Assembly: GCF_003851885.1 (NCBI RefSeq)
Contig: NZ_BHZE01000007.1
Location: 52,691-116,690 of the forward strand
Direction: 5' to 3'
Source: Thermaurantimonas aggregans
GTDB lineage: Bacteria > Bacteroidota > Bacteroidia > Flavobacteriales > Schleiferiaceae
DNA: 64,000 nt
In this document: piece by piece, positions 44,872-53,984 of the stretch
Layout: each line of letters opens with the position of its first letter
Numbering within the stretch: the stretch's first letter is position 1
Notes under the pieces: generated by a model
The model's input: only the letters and a program-made list of their open reading frames with translations
Databases searched by the model: none
Told to the model about the DNA's origin: nothing
Program-made: the position numbers and the translations under genes

Positions 44872-46745
44872 AACATGGCTCTTTTGCGTTTTCTATGTGC
44901 AATGTGTACCAAAAAGGCAATTCCAAGAAACATGATTGAAAGCAAAAATCTAGAGAAATTAGCATAAAATTTTTGCTTTTTAAGTTGTTGAATTTCTTGG
45001 TCACTGGATGCTTTTTTAATTTTTTCTTCGATGTTACTATTGCTAATTTTAGAGATCAGTGAATTATTATCTAATTTCCATTTTTCACCCCTAAAAAGAC
45101 CTAAAAAATTGCCTTTCCAATCTTGAAAATCAGATAGTGAATAATGTGTATTTTCTACATTAAAATTGGCTGAGAGTGTTTTTTCAAATTTGACAATGTT
45201 TTTAAAGGTCTTTGAAAAATTTTCGGCACTTGCTACTAAAATCCACCTTTGATCGGTTGATCGCTGCTCAAAACCGTTTTGCTCCAAATACGCAATCAGA
45301 TTTTCGGTGATTTTTTCATCTGATTTAGAAGCCACAAATCGCTTTTCAACAGGTGGCGAGATGAAGGAACCCAGAAATACAAAAAGCAGCAGCACCGGGG
45401 TAATGTATTTTATGATGTATTTATACACAATGGGCACTTTGATGTCGGAACCCTCCATGAGTTCGGCCCACCCTTTGTCAATGCCAAAAATCCAGGCGAA
45501 GAGAATGATTTCAATCAAAGCGAAAATAACCAGCGAAACGGTCCCTCCCCAATAGTCGTATTCGTCGAAAACACCTTGATGAAAAAACAATACTGTGGGT
45601 AGTCCGAAAGCGAGGATAATTAGGCCAAAAGACAGGGCTCCTTTTTCGCGCGTCCAGCGAAATTCGTCTTGCATAAAGCCCACCCAGGGCGTACCCATAG
45701 CCAGCGATGAAGTGATACCAGCAAAAAACAGCAGTCCAAACCAAAACACCCCGGCAATGGCTCCCAACAATGCCCCCCACTTATCAAACAAGTAAGGCAT
45801 CGTTTGAAAAGCCATGCCAAATCCGGCGTTTTCTCTCACCCAATCGATGCCGAGGTAGCCGGCTGCAATTGGGATTACAATCAGACTGCCGAGTACCACT
45901 TCCACAAATTCATTGGTAAATCCGGCAGAGGTGGCATTGAGGGCGATGTCTTCCTTGGAGCGGACATAGCTGGCGTAGCACTGTATGGTGCCCATTCCAA
46001 CAGAAAGGGTGAAAAAGATCTGTCCAGCAGCTGCCAGCCACACCTTTGGGTTGAGCAGGCTGTCGTACTGTGGTGTCCAGAGAAAATTGATGCCTTCCCA
46101 AGAATTGGCGTCCGGATGCTCGGGTGTGGCACCTGAAGTGCCTAAGGTAAGACCCTGAAAGGCCAGAAAAGCGCCAAAAATCAACAGCAAGGGCACGCCG
46201 ACCACGGCAACCTTTTCGATTCCGGCAAGTCCGCGAGAAAGAATCCAGGTGTTCAGCGCCAGGCAGAGAATGTAAAACACAATGGCTTCATAGGGAATGC
46301 CAAGGGTGGTCTTGTCGATCTCGGTGTAATCTACAAAAAACTGTGCTACCTCAGCTTGTGACATGCCGCGAAATGTGCCGATGATGGAATGAAATACATA
46401 TGAAAGCGTCCAGCTCTCGATGTAGCAGTAATAACTGGCCACGGCTATATTGGTAAAAATGCCAAATACACCGATGTACTTCCAAAACCGGCGACGATCC
46501 ATAGCATCGAGTATGAAAGGGGTAGAGTGGATACCCTTCTTACCGCCAAACCGGCCAACCGACCACTCCACCCAAAGCAGCGGAATGCCCATCAGCAAAA
46601 AGCAAACTAAATAAGGTATGATAAAAGCGCCCCCACCGTTTTGAACAGCCTGTACCGGAAAGCGCAAAAAATTTCCCAATCCAACGGCATTGCCTGCCAT
46701 TGCCAATATAAGGCCTAATCGTGTACCCCACGATTCTGCTTTCAT
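44868..46745 (-). CDS. Sodium-dependent NSS (SNF) transporter with extra C-terminal domain
   Basis: 625 residues. The first membrane segment carries the sodium and substrate motif WGTRLGLILAMAGNAVGLGNFLRFP. Members take up amino acids with sodium. The usual length is 450-520. Here about 127 mostly polar residues (about 466-592) lie between the penultimate membrane segment (ITPVLLLFVFLGSFI) and the last (FSRFLLSIMFLGIAFLVHI). The insert has no motif that I recognise. Substrate is unknown; methionine or alanine is suggested by the MetS-like partner. Confidence 0.87.
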   Translation of the reverse strand: MKAESWGTRLGLILAMAGNAVGLGNFLRFPVQAVQNGGGAFIIPYLVCFLLMGIPLLWVEWSVGRFGGKKGIHSTPFILDAMDRRRFWKYIGVFGIFTNIAVASYYCYIESWTLSYVFHSIIGTFRGMSQAEVAQFFVDYTEIDKTTLGIPYEAIVFYILCLALNTWILSRGLAGIEKVAVVGVPLLLIFGAFLAFQGLTLGTSGATPEHPDANSWEGINFLWTPQYDSLLNPKVWLAAAGQIFFTLSVGMGTIQCYASYVRSKEDIALNATSAGFTNEFVEVVLGSLIVIPIAAGYLGIDWVRENAGFGMAFQTMPYLFDKWGALLGAIAGVFWFGLLFFAGITSSLAMGTPWVGFMQDEFRWTREKGALSFGLIILAFGLPTVLFFHQGVFDEYDYWGGTVSLVIFALIEIILFAWIFGIDKGWAELMEGSDIKVPIVYKYIIKYITPVLLLFVFLGSFISPPVEKRFVASKSDEKITENLIAYLEQNGFEQRSTDQRWILVASAENFSKTFKNIVKFEKTLSANFNVENTHYSLSDFQDWKGNFLGLFRGEKWKLDNNSLISKISNSNIEEKIKKASSDQEIQQLKKQKFYANFSRFLLSIMFLGIAFLVHIAHRKRKRAML

Positions 46746-46784
46746 TCCACGAATAGTTGTCGATTACACACCGTGCAAATAAAA

Positions 46785-46797
46785 CCCGTATTACGGG
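46785..46797 (-). terminator. Weak terminator after the RmlD-like gene
   Basis: Stem CCCG/CGGG with a short loop, followed on the minus strand by TTTTATTT. It lies 16 bases past the rmlD-like stop. Short stem, so moderate support. Confidence 0.45.
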
Positions 46798-46812
46798 AAG
46801 AAAAAATTATTT

Positions 46813-47715
46813 TTATGCTTTTTTTAAGCAAGAGTCCACCACAGCAAGCCCTTCCATGAAAGAGTGAGGCTCGTAGCCAAGCTCACGACGCGCTTTATCA
46901 ATGATAAATCCGGTGCGAGGTGGGCGATTGGCCGGCTGACCAAGTGTCACAGAGTCCACAGGTGTTACGATGGATGCATCTAAGTTCCAGAATTTGGCCA
47001 CAGCATATACAATGTCCACAATACTCATGTAGTCTTTGCCGGAGATGTGGTAAATGCCATTAGCTTGTTTTTCAACGGCCAGCACACAGGCTTTTGCAAG
47101 ATCTTCAGCCAATGTAGGGGTACGAAATTGATCGTTGACCACGCGTATGGGCTGACCTTTTTCCAACGCTCCTTTGGCCCACAGCACAATATTGGTGCGC
47201 GATAAGCCGGGTGCATAACCATACACCAAAATGGTGCGCAAAATGGAAGCGCGAATGCCGGCTGAGAGTACAATCTTTTCAGAATCGAGTTTCGAATGGC
47301 CGTAAATGCTCAGCGGATTGGGCAAGGCATCTTCAGCCAGCAAACCATTGGTGCCATCAAAGATAAAATCGGTGCTGATGTGCACGAGGTAGATGTCGTA
47401 TTGCCGGCAGGCTTCTGTTAGATAGCGCACGGCTTCTACATTCAATCGCCGACAGCCCTCAGGGTCTTTTTCGCATGCGTCCACATTGGTCATAGCCGCT
47501 GTATTGATGATGGCATCGGGTCTGTGTTTGGCTATAACCTTAAAGACATCTTCCCGATCGGTAATGTCCATGCTTTCATAGATATAGCCGCCCGGCTGCG
47601 GATAGCGGTCTATGCCTTTCGAAGTATTGATGAGCGTGTGCTCAGGGTGATTTTTTAGCAGATCCGTGATTTTATTGCCAAGCAGGCCATTACTGCCGGT
47701 TACGAGAATTTTCAT
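46813..47715 (-). CDS. RmlD-like dTDP-4-dehydrorhamnose reductase family protein
   Basis: 300 residues. Extended short-chain dehydrogenase with GSNGLLGNKI for NAD(P) and the catalytic YGHSK (Tyr-xxx-Lys). The middle INTAAMTNVDACE fits RmlD. No dTDP-rhamnose synthesis genes (rmlA/B/C) are adjacent, so a sugar-nucleotide reductase is likely but the substrate is not certain. It is followed by pspC. Confidence 0.8.
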   Translation of the reverse strand: MKILVTGSNGLLGNKITDLLKNHPEHTLINTSKGIDRYPQPGGYIYESMDITDREDVFKVIAKHRPDAIINTAAMTNVDACEKDPEGCRRLNVEAVRYLTEACRQYDIYLVHISTDFIFDGTNGLLAEDALPNPLSIYGHSKLDSEKIVLSAGIRASILRTILVYGYAPGLSRTNIVLWAKGALEKGQPIRVVNDQFRTPTLAEDLAKACVLAVEKQANGIYHISGKDYMSIVDIVYAVAKFWNLDASIVTPVDSVTLGQPANRPPRTGFIIDKARRELGYEPHSFMEGLAVVDSCLKKA

Positions 47716-47723
47716 GGCTGTGA

Positions 47724-47888
47724 TTATTCGTATTTGGGTTTTACAAGGGCGAGAATTAGGTAAGCAATGATGACCGTTCCAAACGAAAGAAGTGCCCCGA
47801 TGACAAAAGCAATGCGCACACCGCGGGTATCAAGGTCAAATCGGCGGGCCAGCCAACTACACACACCGAGCAAGACTGTATCTCTCAT
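47724..47888 (-). CDS. PspC-domain small membrane protein
   Basis: 54 residues from ATG 47888; TTG 47918 would add ten. The PspC pattern is clear: LLGVCSWLARRFDLDTRGVRIAFV then a hydrophobic segment (LLSFGTVIIAYLILAL). PspC proteins sense envelope stress in other bacteria; here it stands alone without PspA/B. It is 8 bases upstream of the reductase gene. Confidence 0.72.
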   Translation of the reverse strand: MRDTVLLGVCSWLARRFDLDTRGVRIAFVIGALLSFGTVIIAYLILALVKPKYE

Positions 47889-47995
47889 AAAGGAAAATCT
47901 GGTTTTACCGGCTTTCAAAAGTACAGGATAAAAGCAAAATCAGAATTTTAAAGTGTAGCAGAGTCTTATTGTGTTTTTTTCACCCTGGAAAAACG

Positions 47996-48412
47996 CTAAT
48001 TACTTGCCTTAATTTTTTTTATTAACGACCTCAATTCTTCAAACGACTCTTCCGTGTCTAAAGGAAATTTTACAGGTTTATCTCCGGCAATTCGGGAATA
48101 CGCGTACATCAGATAATCATATTCTGCAGAGGCATAATATTGGTTTTCTGTTATTTCAAAAAAATGTTCGTTTTCTCTTAGAAAAGGTCTATGCTCACCA
48201 AAACCTATAAACACATATTCATCAGGCGACAGCAGGGAGCGTAGGACATTCTCCGTACGCACCATGCATCCATTGCAATATGGCTCCGGCACAAGAATAT
48301 ACACTTTTTTATCCGGATAGTGTGCATATAATTCCGGAATTTCGAATACGGATTTTTTGAAGAACGAACAAGAAGTAAGAAAAGCTACGAAAATTAAATA
48401 TTTAAAGGACAT
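47996..48412 (-). CDS. Lipoprotein with redox-like CxxC motif
   Basis: 138 residues from ATG 48412. The signal peptide ends in lipobox LTSC. The motif EPYCNGCMVRTENVL, after a short strand KKVYILVP, resembles the thioredoxin-like beta-alpha-CxxC beginning. The rest (FIGFGEHRPFL) is consistent with this. Function is unknown. The start overlaps the end of the preceding lipoprotein gene by 11 bases. Confidence 0.6.
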   Translation of the reverse strand: MSFKYLIFVAFLTSCSFFKKSVFEIPELYAHYPDKKVYILVPEPYCNGCMVRTENVLRSLLSPDEYVFIGFGEHRPFLRENEHFFEITENQYYASAEYDYLMYAYSRIAGDKPVKFPLDTEESFEELRSLIKKIKASN

Positions 48413-49466
48413 TTTTTGGAATGCGAAATACTTTAACATGGTCTTTAGGCTTTGCAATGATGTACACGTCACCGTCGATGATGTATGGGCGATTAATAAA
48501 TCGCATTACTTTAAAGTGATTTTTTACCTTCCATGTACGTAAATCATACGTTACAAATTCCATTCTTTCTTCTTTCATATTATTTAAAAACCTACCTGCC
48601 GTTTTCTCATTCAAAACATACATTTTTTCGAAATTAATGGTGTTTTTATGAATTTCAACTTCTTCTTTACGCGTATATTTTTCTTTGATTGGAAGGCTCC
48701 GAACACTATATTTTGGCGAAAGTTTTACTTCTCGATACAGTGTATCTCCATTGCGAACTTCACCAATTAGAATGTTTGGCGAGCGTTGGAAGGAAACAAT
48801 AAATGAATGTTCCGCAATGGGTGTAAAATAAGTCGAAAAATTCGCATAATATTTTTTGAAAAACTCGGAAGGATATTTACCAATAAAACCATTAAGAACT
48901 ACTGAAGTATCCGTGAACACAAAATTTCCAAGCGGAGGAAAATTTTTTATAGTCATTGGATGCGTTACTTCCGGATACAAAACTGGCAATACTGGGGTTA
49001 TTAAATTTTTTTCATCAAAGTATGTGTCGGCATTGAAAAATACTACTTCCTTCACATAATGGTCTTTCAGATTACGCAAGTCAAAACTTTTGATTTCGTA
49101 ATCATACAAATTCATTAAATAAATGCGATTTTTAATCTGATCTGATAGTATCAAGTATCCATTAGATAATACATAATTCTGATAAAAGTCCTTTGGTTTA
49201 GCTATCTGATTTTTAATGGGTGTAAGGTCAATGGAAAAGCTGTCATTTTCACTGTAAATTACCAAAGAATCACCTATCTTATGTACTACCTGTAATTGAT
49301 TGTTGTTTTTAAGTAGAAAGATTGATTTGGCATGACCGGCTTCCAATTCAGGAAGAGTTAAAATCTCTTCGCATTTTGTGAAATCAAATTCGGATATTGG
49401 AATATCCTTTTCTTGACAGCTCAAACAGGTACCGAATAATAAAAAAACCGGGATGAAGATTCTCAT
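48402..49466 (-). CDS. Lipoprotein of unknown function, DUF4221-like
   Basis: 354 residues from ATG 49466 (ATG 49475 is also in frame). The signal peptide ends in the lipobox TCLSC. The mature part consists of repeated beta strands, with patterns like those of propeller-type DUF4221 lipoproteins of this phylum. The match to that family is tentative. Its start codon is inside a strong terminator hairpin (49441-49471). The preceding gene is an interrupted lipoprotein gene. Confidence 0.55.
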   Translation of the reverse strand: MRIFIPVFLLFGTCLSCQEKDIPISEFDFTKCEEILTLPELEAGHAKSIFLLKNNNQLQVVHKIGDSLVIYSENDSFSIDLTPIKNQIAKPKDFYQNYVLSNGYLILSDQIKNRIYLMNLYDYEIKSFDLRNLKDHYVKEVVFFNADTYFDEKNLITPVLPVLYPEVTHPMTIKNFPPLGNFVFTDTSVVLNGFIGKYPSEFFKKYYANFSTYFTPIAEHSFIVSFQRSPNILIGEVRNGDTLYREVKLSPKYSVRSLPIKEKYTRKEEVEIHKNTINFEKMYVLNEKTAGRFLNNMKEERMEFVTYDLRTWKVKNHFKVMRFINRPYIIDGDVYIIAKPKDHVKVFRIPKNVL

Positions 49467-49471
49467 CCCGG
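49441..49471 (-). terminator. Intrinsic terminator containing the next gene's start codon
   Basis: On the minus strand CCGGGATGA, a 6-base loop, TCATCCCGG, then seven Ts. It lies 11 bases after the stop of the interrupted lipoprotein gene. The ATG of the next gene sits in the left arm, and the T-run encodes its signal peptide. A short intact loop would both end transcription and hide the start codon. Confidence 0.8.
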
Positions 49472-49482
49472 ACATTGTTTAT

Positions 49483-49962
49483 TTACTGATTTTTGATAAG
49501 AGGTAGGGCATATAATACATCGCTTTCAGTGTAGTCATCCAAAGTTACATTCCCCGGCAAAATAATTAGAACTTTATTTTCCGTTGATTCACCGTAAGGG
49601 GTCAAATGAAATTGATTGGAATCATCCAAAGCTGCATCCAATACCTCCTGGGGCATGTCAGGCCAAACGTCATCATATTCCCCTGATAAAAAGAGATTTC
49701 TTAGATTATTTGTAGAATGTAACTCTACAATACCATCAAGTCGGTCAGCCCACACCTCTACATCGGGCAAACAGTTTCCAGTGAATCCGATACAGTCGGC
49801 AAAATACAATTGCAATTTTCCACTGAAATCTTAATTCCAATACTCAAAATACGTTCTCCACCTCGGACCATCGTGTTGTGCAGAAGGCGATTGATTTTCG
49901 ACATTTTCCTTAGAGCAACTCATAATAAACGCAAATCCTAAAAAGGTAAGAATTTTCTTCAT
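49483..49962 (-). pseudogene. Lipoprotein gene interrupted by one in-frame stop
   Basis: One reading frame of 160 codons runs from ATG 49962 to the stop at 49483, broken only by TAA at 49831-49833 (codon 44). The 5' part gives a lipoprotein signal (MKKILTFLGFAFIMSC). The 3' part (110 residues from TTG 49815, beginning with QLYFADCIGF) continues the same frame with no shift. A recent nonsense mutation or a base-call error fits; restart at TTG 49815 would yield a protein with no signal peptide. Function is unknown. Confidence 0.7.
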
Positions 49963-50021
49963 GACATACATGTTTTTTGGTTAATAGAATTTGCAGGCTA
50001 AAAAAAACGTTTCTCTTTTGT

Positions 50022-50029
50022 CAAAATTA
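50022..50029 (-). promoter_or_regulatory. Candidate -7 element for the lipoprotein cluster
   Basis: Minus-strand TAATTTTG matches TAnnTTTG, about 60 bases before the ATG at 49962. Confidence 0.35.
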
Positions 50030-50052
50030 TTTATGTTAAATGTTGCTTAATT

Positions 50053-50889
50053 TTAAAGATCATCAACATGGATTTCCTTCCCACAATGAGGGCAGGTACA
50101 GATGTTCTTTTGTTTTTCCTGCTTTTCGGCATCTGCTATTTTTTGTAATTCAGAGCTGAAGCCACCGGCCAAAATACCTGCCGGCAGGGCAAATAGACCA
50201 ATGCCCATCAGGGCTATGATGCCTCCGAGAAACTTGCCCAACGGCGTAATCGGGTGCATATCGCCATACCCCACTGTAGTAAGCGTAATGATGCCCCACC
50301 ACATCGTCTCCGGAATGGATCGAAATACATCGGGCTGAGCCTTATTTTCAACATAATACATGGCAAAGGATACTAACACCAACATGATGATGATGAAAAA
50401 CAGGGCAAAAAACAACTCCTGAAATTTCGCGCGAAAAACCCTGCCCAACAGCTGTAGAGCCGTAAAATATCTGAACAGTTTAAAAAGCCTGAAAAGGCGA
50501 AAAACCATTAAGAAGTAGTAGTTTAATCCTAAAATGTAGTTTAAATAAAAGGGCATGATGGCCAGCAAGTCGATTAGCCCGTAGAAGCTCGTCACAAAGC
50601 GCAGCCGCGGACTACGACTGCCGGCATATGTTTCGGTGACCGGTGCAATCCAAATGCGCAATACGTATTCGAGCGTAAACACAACCACCGTAAACAGCTC
50701 GAAAAAGTAAAAATTCTCTTTGTAGAAAAAGGGAATATCCGGCACTGTATCGATGACCAACGCCGTGATATTAAGCAGAATAATGATCGTAATAAACACA
50801 TCGACTGCTTTGGCCAGACCCGACTCCGCCGTGCCTGGCTCCAGCAAATGGGCAAAATACCGCTGAATTTTCTTATATTTTTTGTACAT
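50053..50889 (-). CDS. Voltage-gated potassium channel with C-terminal zinc-ribbon-like tail
   Basis: 278 residues, six membrane segments. S4 has regularly spaced positive residues (RLFRLFKLFRYF) and the pore has the potassium selectivity filter TVGYGD. The C-terminal cytoplasmic tail is a coiled segment (AEKQEKQK) ending in CTCPHCGKEIH, a CxxC-type metal-binding knuckle. Channels of this Kv-like type allow potassium flux with membrane voltage; its physiological role in bacteria is unclear. Confidence 0.9.
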   Translation of the reverse strand: MYKKYKKIQRYFAHLLEPGTAESGLAKAVDVFITIIILLNITALVIDTVPDIPFFYKENFYFFELFTVVVFTLEYVLRIWIAPVTETYAGSRSPRLRFVTSFYGLIDLLAIMPFYLNYILGLNYYFLMVFRLFRLFKLFRYFTALQLLGRVFRAKFQELFFALFFIIIMLVLVSFAMYYVENKAQPDVFRSIPETMWWGIITLTTVGYGDMHPITPLGKFLGGIIALMGIGLFALPAGILAGGFSSELQKIADAEKQEKQKNICTCPHCGKEIHVDDL

Positions 50890-50990
50890 AATTTCTCTAT
50901 TTCACCTCCAAAAATATCATTTTTCGAATATATAGCTCTGTGATATGGCAGTGTATGCGTTATTTGTAGACAGTTAAAAATTGAATTCTG

Positions 50991-53780
50991 ATGAATGTAT
51001 TTCGTTTGTCATTTTTGATTATCCTTTATTATAATTCACTTTTTAATCTTTCAGCGCAGCCCCGATCTGCCGGAAGTTTTTCGATGGACGACATCGCGGA
51101 CTTCCGCCATATTTCAGAGGAAACCATAAGCAAAAACAGCCGCCTGATGGCCTGGAAGTCTGCTCCGGTGGAAGGCGATGCCACCATCACCTTGCTCAAC
51201 AACGATACCCGCGACACCATCACACTCCAGCGCGCTGACAAGGTGTATATTAACGAATCTGGCACGTATGCTTTAGCTGTAATAAAACCGACCTTTCAGG
51301 ACATCAGAGCTGCCAAGCTCGCCAAAAAATCCAAAGACAAATGGCCCAAAGACATCTTAATACGAATCTCATCGACTTTTAAAATTGATACTGTAGGTGA
51401 AATTGAAAAGCTCTATTTTCCCAATAAAACAGCAGAATATGCCTACTTCACTACTGCTAAGCGTCCGGAACCGGTCAAAGACTCGACCTCAACTGACAGT
51501 GCAGCCACACCAACTAAAAAGCCCAAAGAACCCAAGGAAAAACCTCTCTACTGCCTTCATTTGTCTAACGGCGATACGACCTTTGTGGGTTATGCAGCTG
51601 ATGTAGCTGAATCAGCCGACGGCCTGAGATTACTCTTCACACAAAAAAGTCCTGAAACCGGCTCTGAACGCAAGGCGATGTACCTGTATAACGCCTCGAC
51701 CAAAACTGTACAACTGCTGGACTCTGCCGCATTTGACTACAAGAAACTTCTGCTCTCTGATAAAGGAAGCTACCTATCATGGCTAAGTATATCCGACAGT
51801 GTCGCAGACCCGGCCATATGGCATTGGACGTTGATGGAACTGAGAAAAAATGTGTATCGAAAAGTCTTTTCAGATACGCTTCTCAACGGAAAGTACTTTA
51901 ACTCTTACGGCCGATGGACATTTTCTGAATCAGAAAACCGCTTGTATCTTACCCTTTACACCGACCGACCTCTTCACGAAAAACCCGACACCACCAAAAC
52001 CGATGACGAAAAGCCTGAATTTGACCTCTACACCCACACCGATTACTACCTGATGACCTGGCAACTGGCCAATACCGATCAACTGAAAGCCGCCGGCATC
52101 ACTGTACTCTACGATCTGAGGCGAAACAAACCTATTTATCTGACACAGACACCCGAAGAGATGGCTTACTACCGTACCGATGTGGATCAACCGTGGATAC
52201 TTACAGCCCGCAACGCTGGTCTCGATGCCGGTCGCAACTGGGAATTTCCCAATGAGTTTACCTACTTCCTGGTGAATGCTTCCACCGGCCAACGCGTAAA
52301 TGTGGTGAGCAATCTGAGAGCTTTGGCCGAATTGTCGCCTTCGGCTAAATATGTGCTGTGGTTTGACCGCAGTGAACTTCGCTGGAAAGTATTTCGCATC
52401 CGCGACCAGCGCACCTATACCATAGCTGCCGACATCGGCACCCAGTGGCACGACCTCGATCACGATGTGCCATCACCCCCACCGGCCTACGGCAAAGCAG
52501 GCTTCACGGCTAACGACAGCAGGGTGTGGCTGTATGATCGCCACCATATTTACGCAGCCGACCCCGAAGGAAAGCAAAAGACCATACTGCTTACGACTTT
52601 CTCAGATACCAATCATTCCGTGCGCTACCAACCTGTGTATCGCCGTGAACACTACATAGGTGAAAATAGCCAAAACGTATATCTCCTGCAGCGAAATTTG
52701 CATTCATTGGAAGAAACCCTGATATCGTTTAATACAACAAACAACCTTGTCAGCAATCGACGTAAGCTAAACAAAGCCCTCCACCGCCTGCAAGGGGGAG
52801 AATACGGTCAATGGCTGCTCCTGCGCGAAGAAAGCTACCTCAACTACCCGGAGATTCAAACCATCAGCACAGACCTTGCTCGTATTAAAAAGTGGACCAA
52901 TACCGGAAGTCAATACGAAGGCAAAAGGCGGGGAAATGTCCGATCCTTCACGTACAGCGTACGGCTAAGCAACGATTCGGTAGTGCAACTGCGCGGACTG
53001 GTGTACATTGATGAACAACAACGGGATAAAATCCCGGCCATCGTCTATTACTATGAGCGCAGCTCCGACAATCTACACCGGCACTATGCACCCCGCTTCA
53101 GCCGCAGCATCATCAATTCCATGATCTATGTATCGCACGGATATGCTGTTATTATTCCCGATATCACATACAGCACATCCAATCCCGGCCAGGACGGCCT
53201 TCGCTGTGTGAACGCTGCTGTGGACGAAGCCCTTAGGCGATGGCCACAGATTGATAGCTCCCGCCTCGGTCTCAATGGACAAAGCTGGGGCGGATATCAG
53301 ACAGCCTACATCATCACACAAACTAACCGATTTAAGGCCGCCTTCGCCGGTGCGCCTGTGGCCAACATGACAAGTGCCTACGGCGGCATTCGCTGGGGAA
53401 CCGGACACAGCCGCATCACCCAGTACGAAGAGGGTCAAAGCCGCATCGGTGCCAGCCTGTGGGACGATCCCCAGGCATACATCCGAAACAGTCCGCTCTT
53501 CTATCTCCCGAATGTGACCACTCCCCTGCTCATCATGCACAACGACCGGGATGGAGCTGTACCCTACTATCAGGGTATCGAACTATTTATGGGACTTAAG
53601 CGATTGGGTAAACCTGTATGGATGCTCATCTACAATAAGGAAGACCACAATCTCACACAGCTCAAAAACATGAAAGACCTGACCCTGAGAACGTTGGAAT
53701 TTTACAACCACTTCCTGAAAGGTGAACCAATGCCCACATGGATGAAAGACGGCATACCTGCTCATCGAAAAGGCCTGTAA
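50991..53780 (+). CDS. Prolyl-oligopeptidase-family (S9) serine peptidase, exported
   Basis: 929 residues. Signal peptide (ends about SAQ), a long N-terminal beta-propeller region, and a C-terminal alpha/beta-hydrolase domain (about 670-929). The catalytic triad is visible: Ser765 in NGQSWGGY, Asp854 in HNDRDGAV, and His886 in KEDHNL. Such enzymes cleave short peptides after proline or release dipeptides in the periplasm. Propeller motifs are weak and the specificity is unknown. The next gene converges from the other strand after 204 bases. Confidence 0.88.
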   Translation: MNVFRLSFLIILYYNSLFNLSAQPRSAGSFSMDDIADFRHISEETISKNSRLMAWKSAPVEGDATITLLNNDTRDTITLQRADKVYINESGTYALAVIKPTFQDIRAAKLAKKSKDKWPKDILIRISSTFKIDTVGEIEKLYFPNKTAEYAYFTTAKRPEPVKDSTSTDSAATPTKKPKEPKEKPLYCLHLSNGDTTFVGYAADVAESADGLRLLFTQKSPETGSERKAMYLYNASTKTVQLLDSAAFDYKKLLLSDKGSYLSWLSISDSVADPAIWHWTLMELRKNVYRKVFSDTLLNGKYFNSYGRWTFSESENRLYLTLYTDRPLHEKPDTTKTDDEKPEFDLYTHTDYYLMTWQLANTDQLKAAGITVLYDLRRNKPIYLTQTPEEMAYYRTDVDQPWILTARNAGLDAGRNWEFPNEFTYFLVNASTGQRVNVVSNLRALAELSPSAKYVLWFDRSELRWKVFRIRDQRTYTIAADIGTQWHDLDHDVPSPPPAYGKAGFTANDSRVWLYDRHHIYAADPEGKQKTILLTTFSDTNHSVRYQPVYRREHYIGENSQNVYLLQRNLHSLEETLISFNTTNNLVSNRRKLNKALHRLQGGEYGQWLLLREESYLNYPEIQTISTDLARIKKWTNTGSQYEGKRRGNVRSFTYSVRLSNDSVVQLRGLVYIDEQQRDKIPAIVYYYERSSDNLHRHYAPRFSRSIINSMIYVSHGYAVIIPDITYSTSNPGQDGLRCVNAAVDEALRRWPQIDSSRLGLNGQSWGGYQTAYIITQTNRFKAAFAGAPVANMTSAYGGIRWGTGHSRITQYEEGQSRIGASLWDDPQAYIRNSPLFYLPNVTTPLLIMHNDRDGAVPYYQGIELFMGLKRLGKPVWMLIYNKEDHNLTQLKNMKDLTLRTLEFYNHFLKGEPMPTWMKDGIPAHRKGL

Positions 53781-53984
53781 GGCTTTGTCCTTCAGTTCGT
53801 CGTGTGGTAAGTCAAGTAATGATAAAGAAGAAGATTTTTCCTTCTTCGGTTAAAAAATTCCTTCCCCAAGGAACAGCTAAAAACCTGAATAACAATAAAT
53901 CTGAGAAAAATCTATGTTCTGAAAATTTACGACAGGAACTAAATAACCTTTGTCCAACTACCTTAAAATTTCACCCACTTAATT

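Noticed and set aside
53827..53847. Possible terminator after the S9 peptidase gene (GAAGAAG/CTTCTTC)
   Set aside because: The stem is short and AT-containing, and no T-run follows; the gap up to 53984 also has a second weak stem, so no terminator is called.
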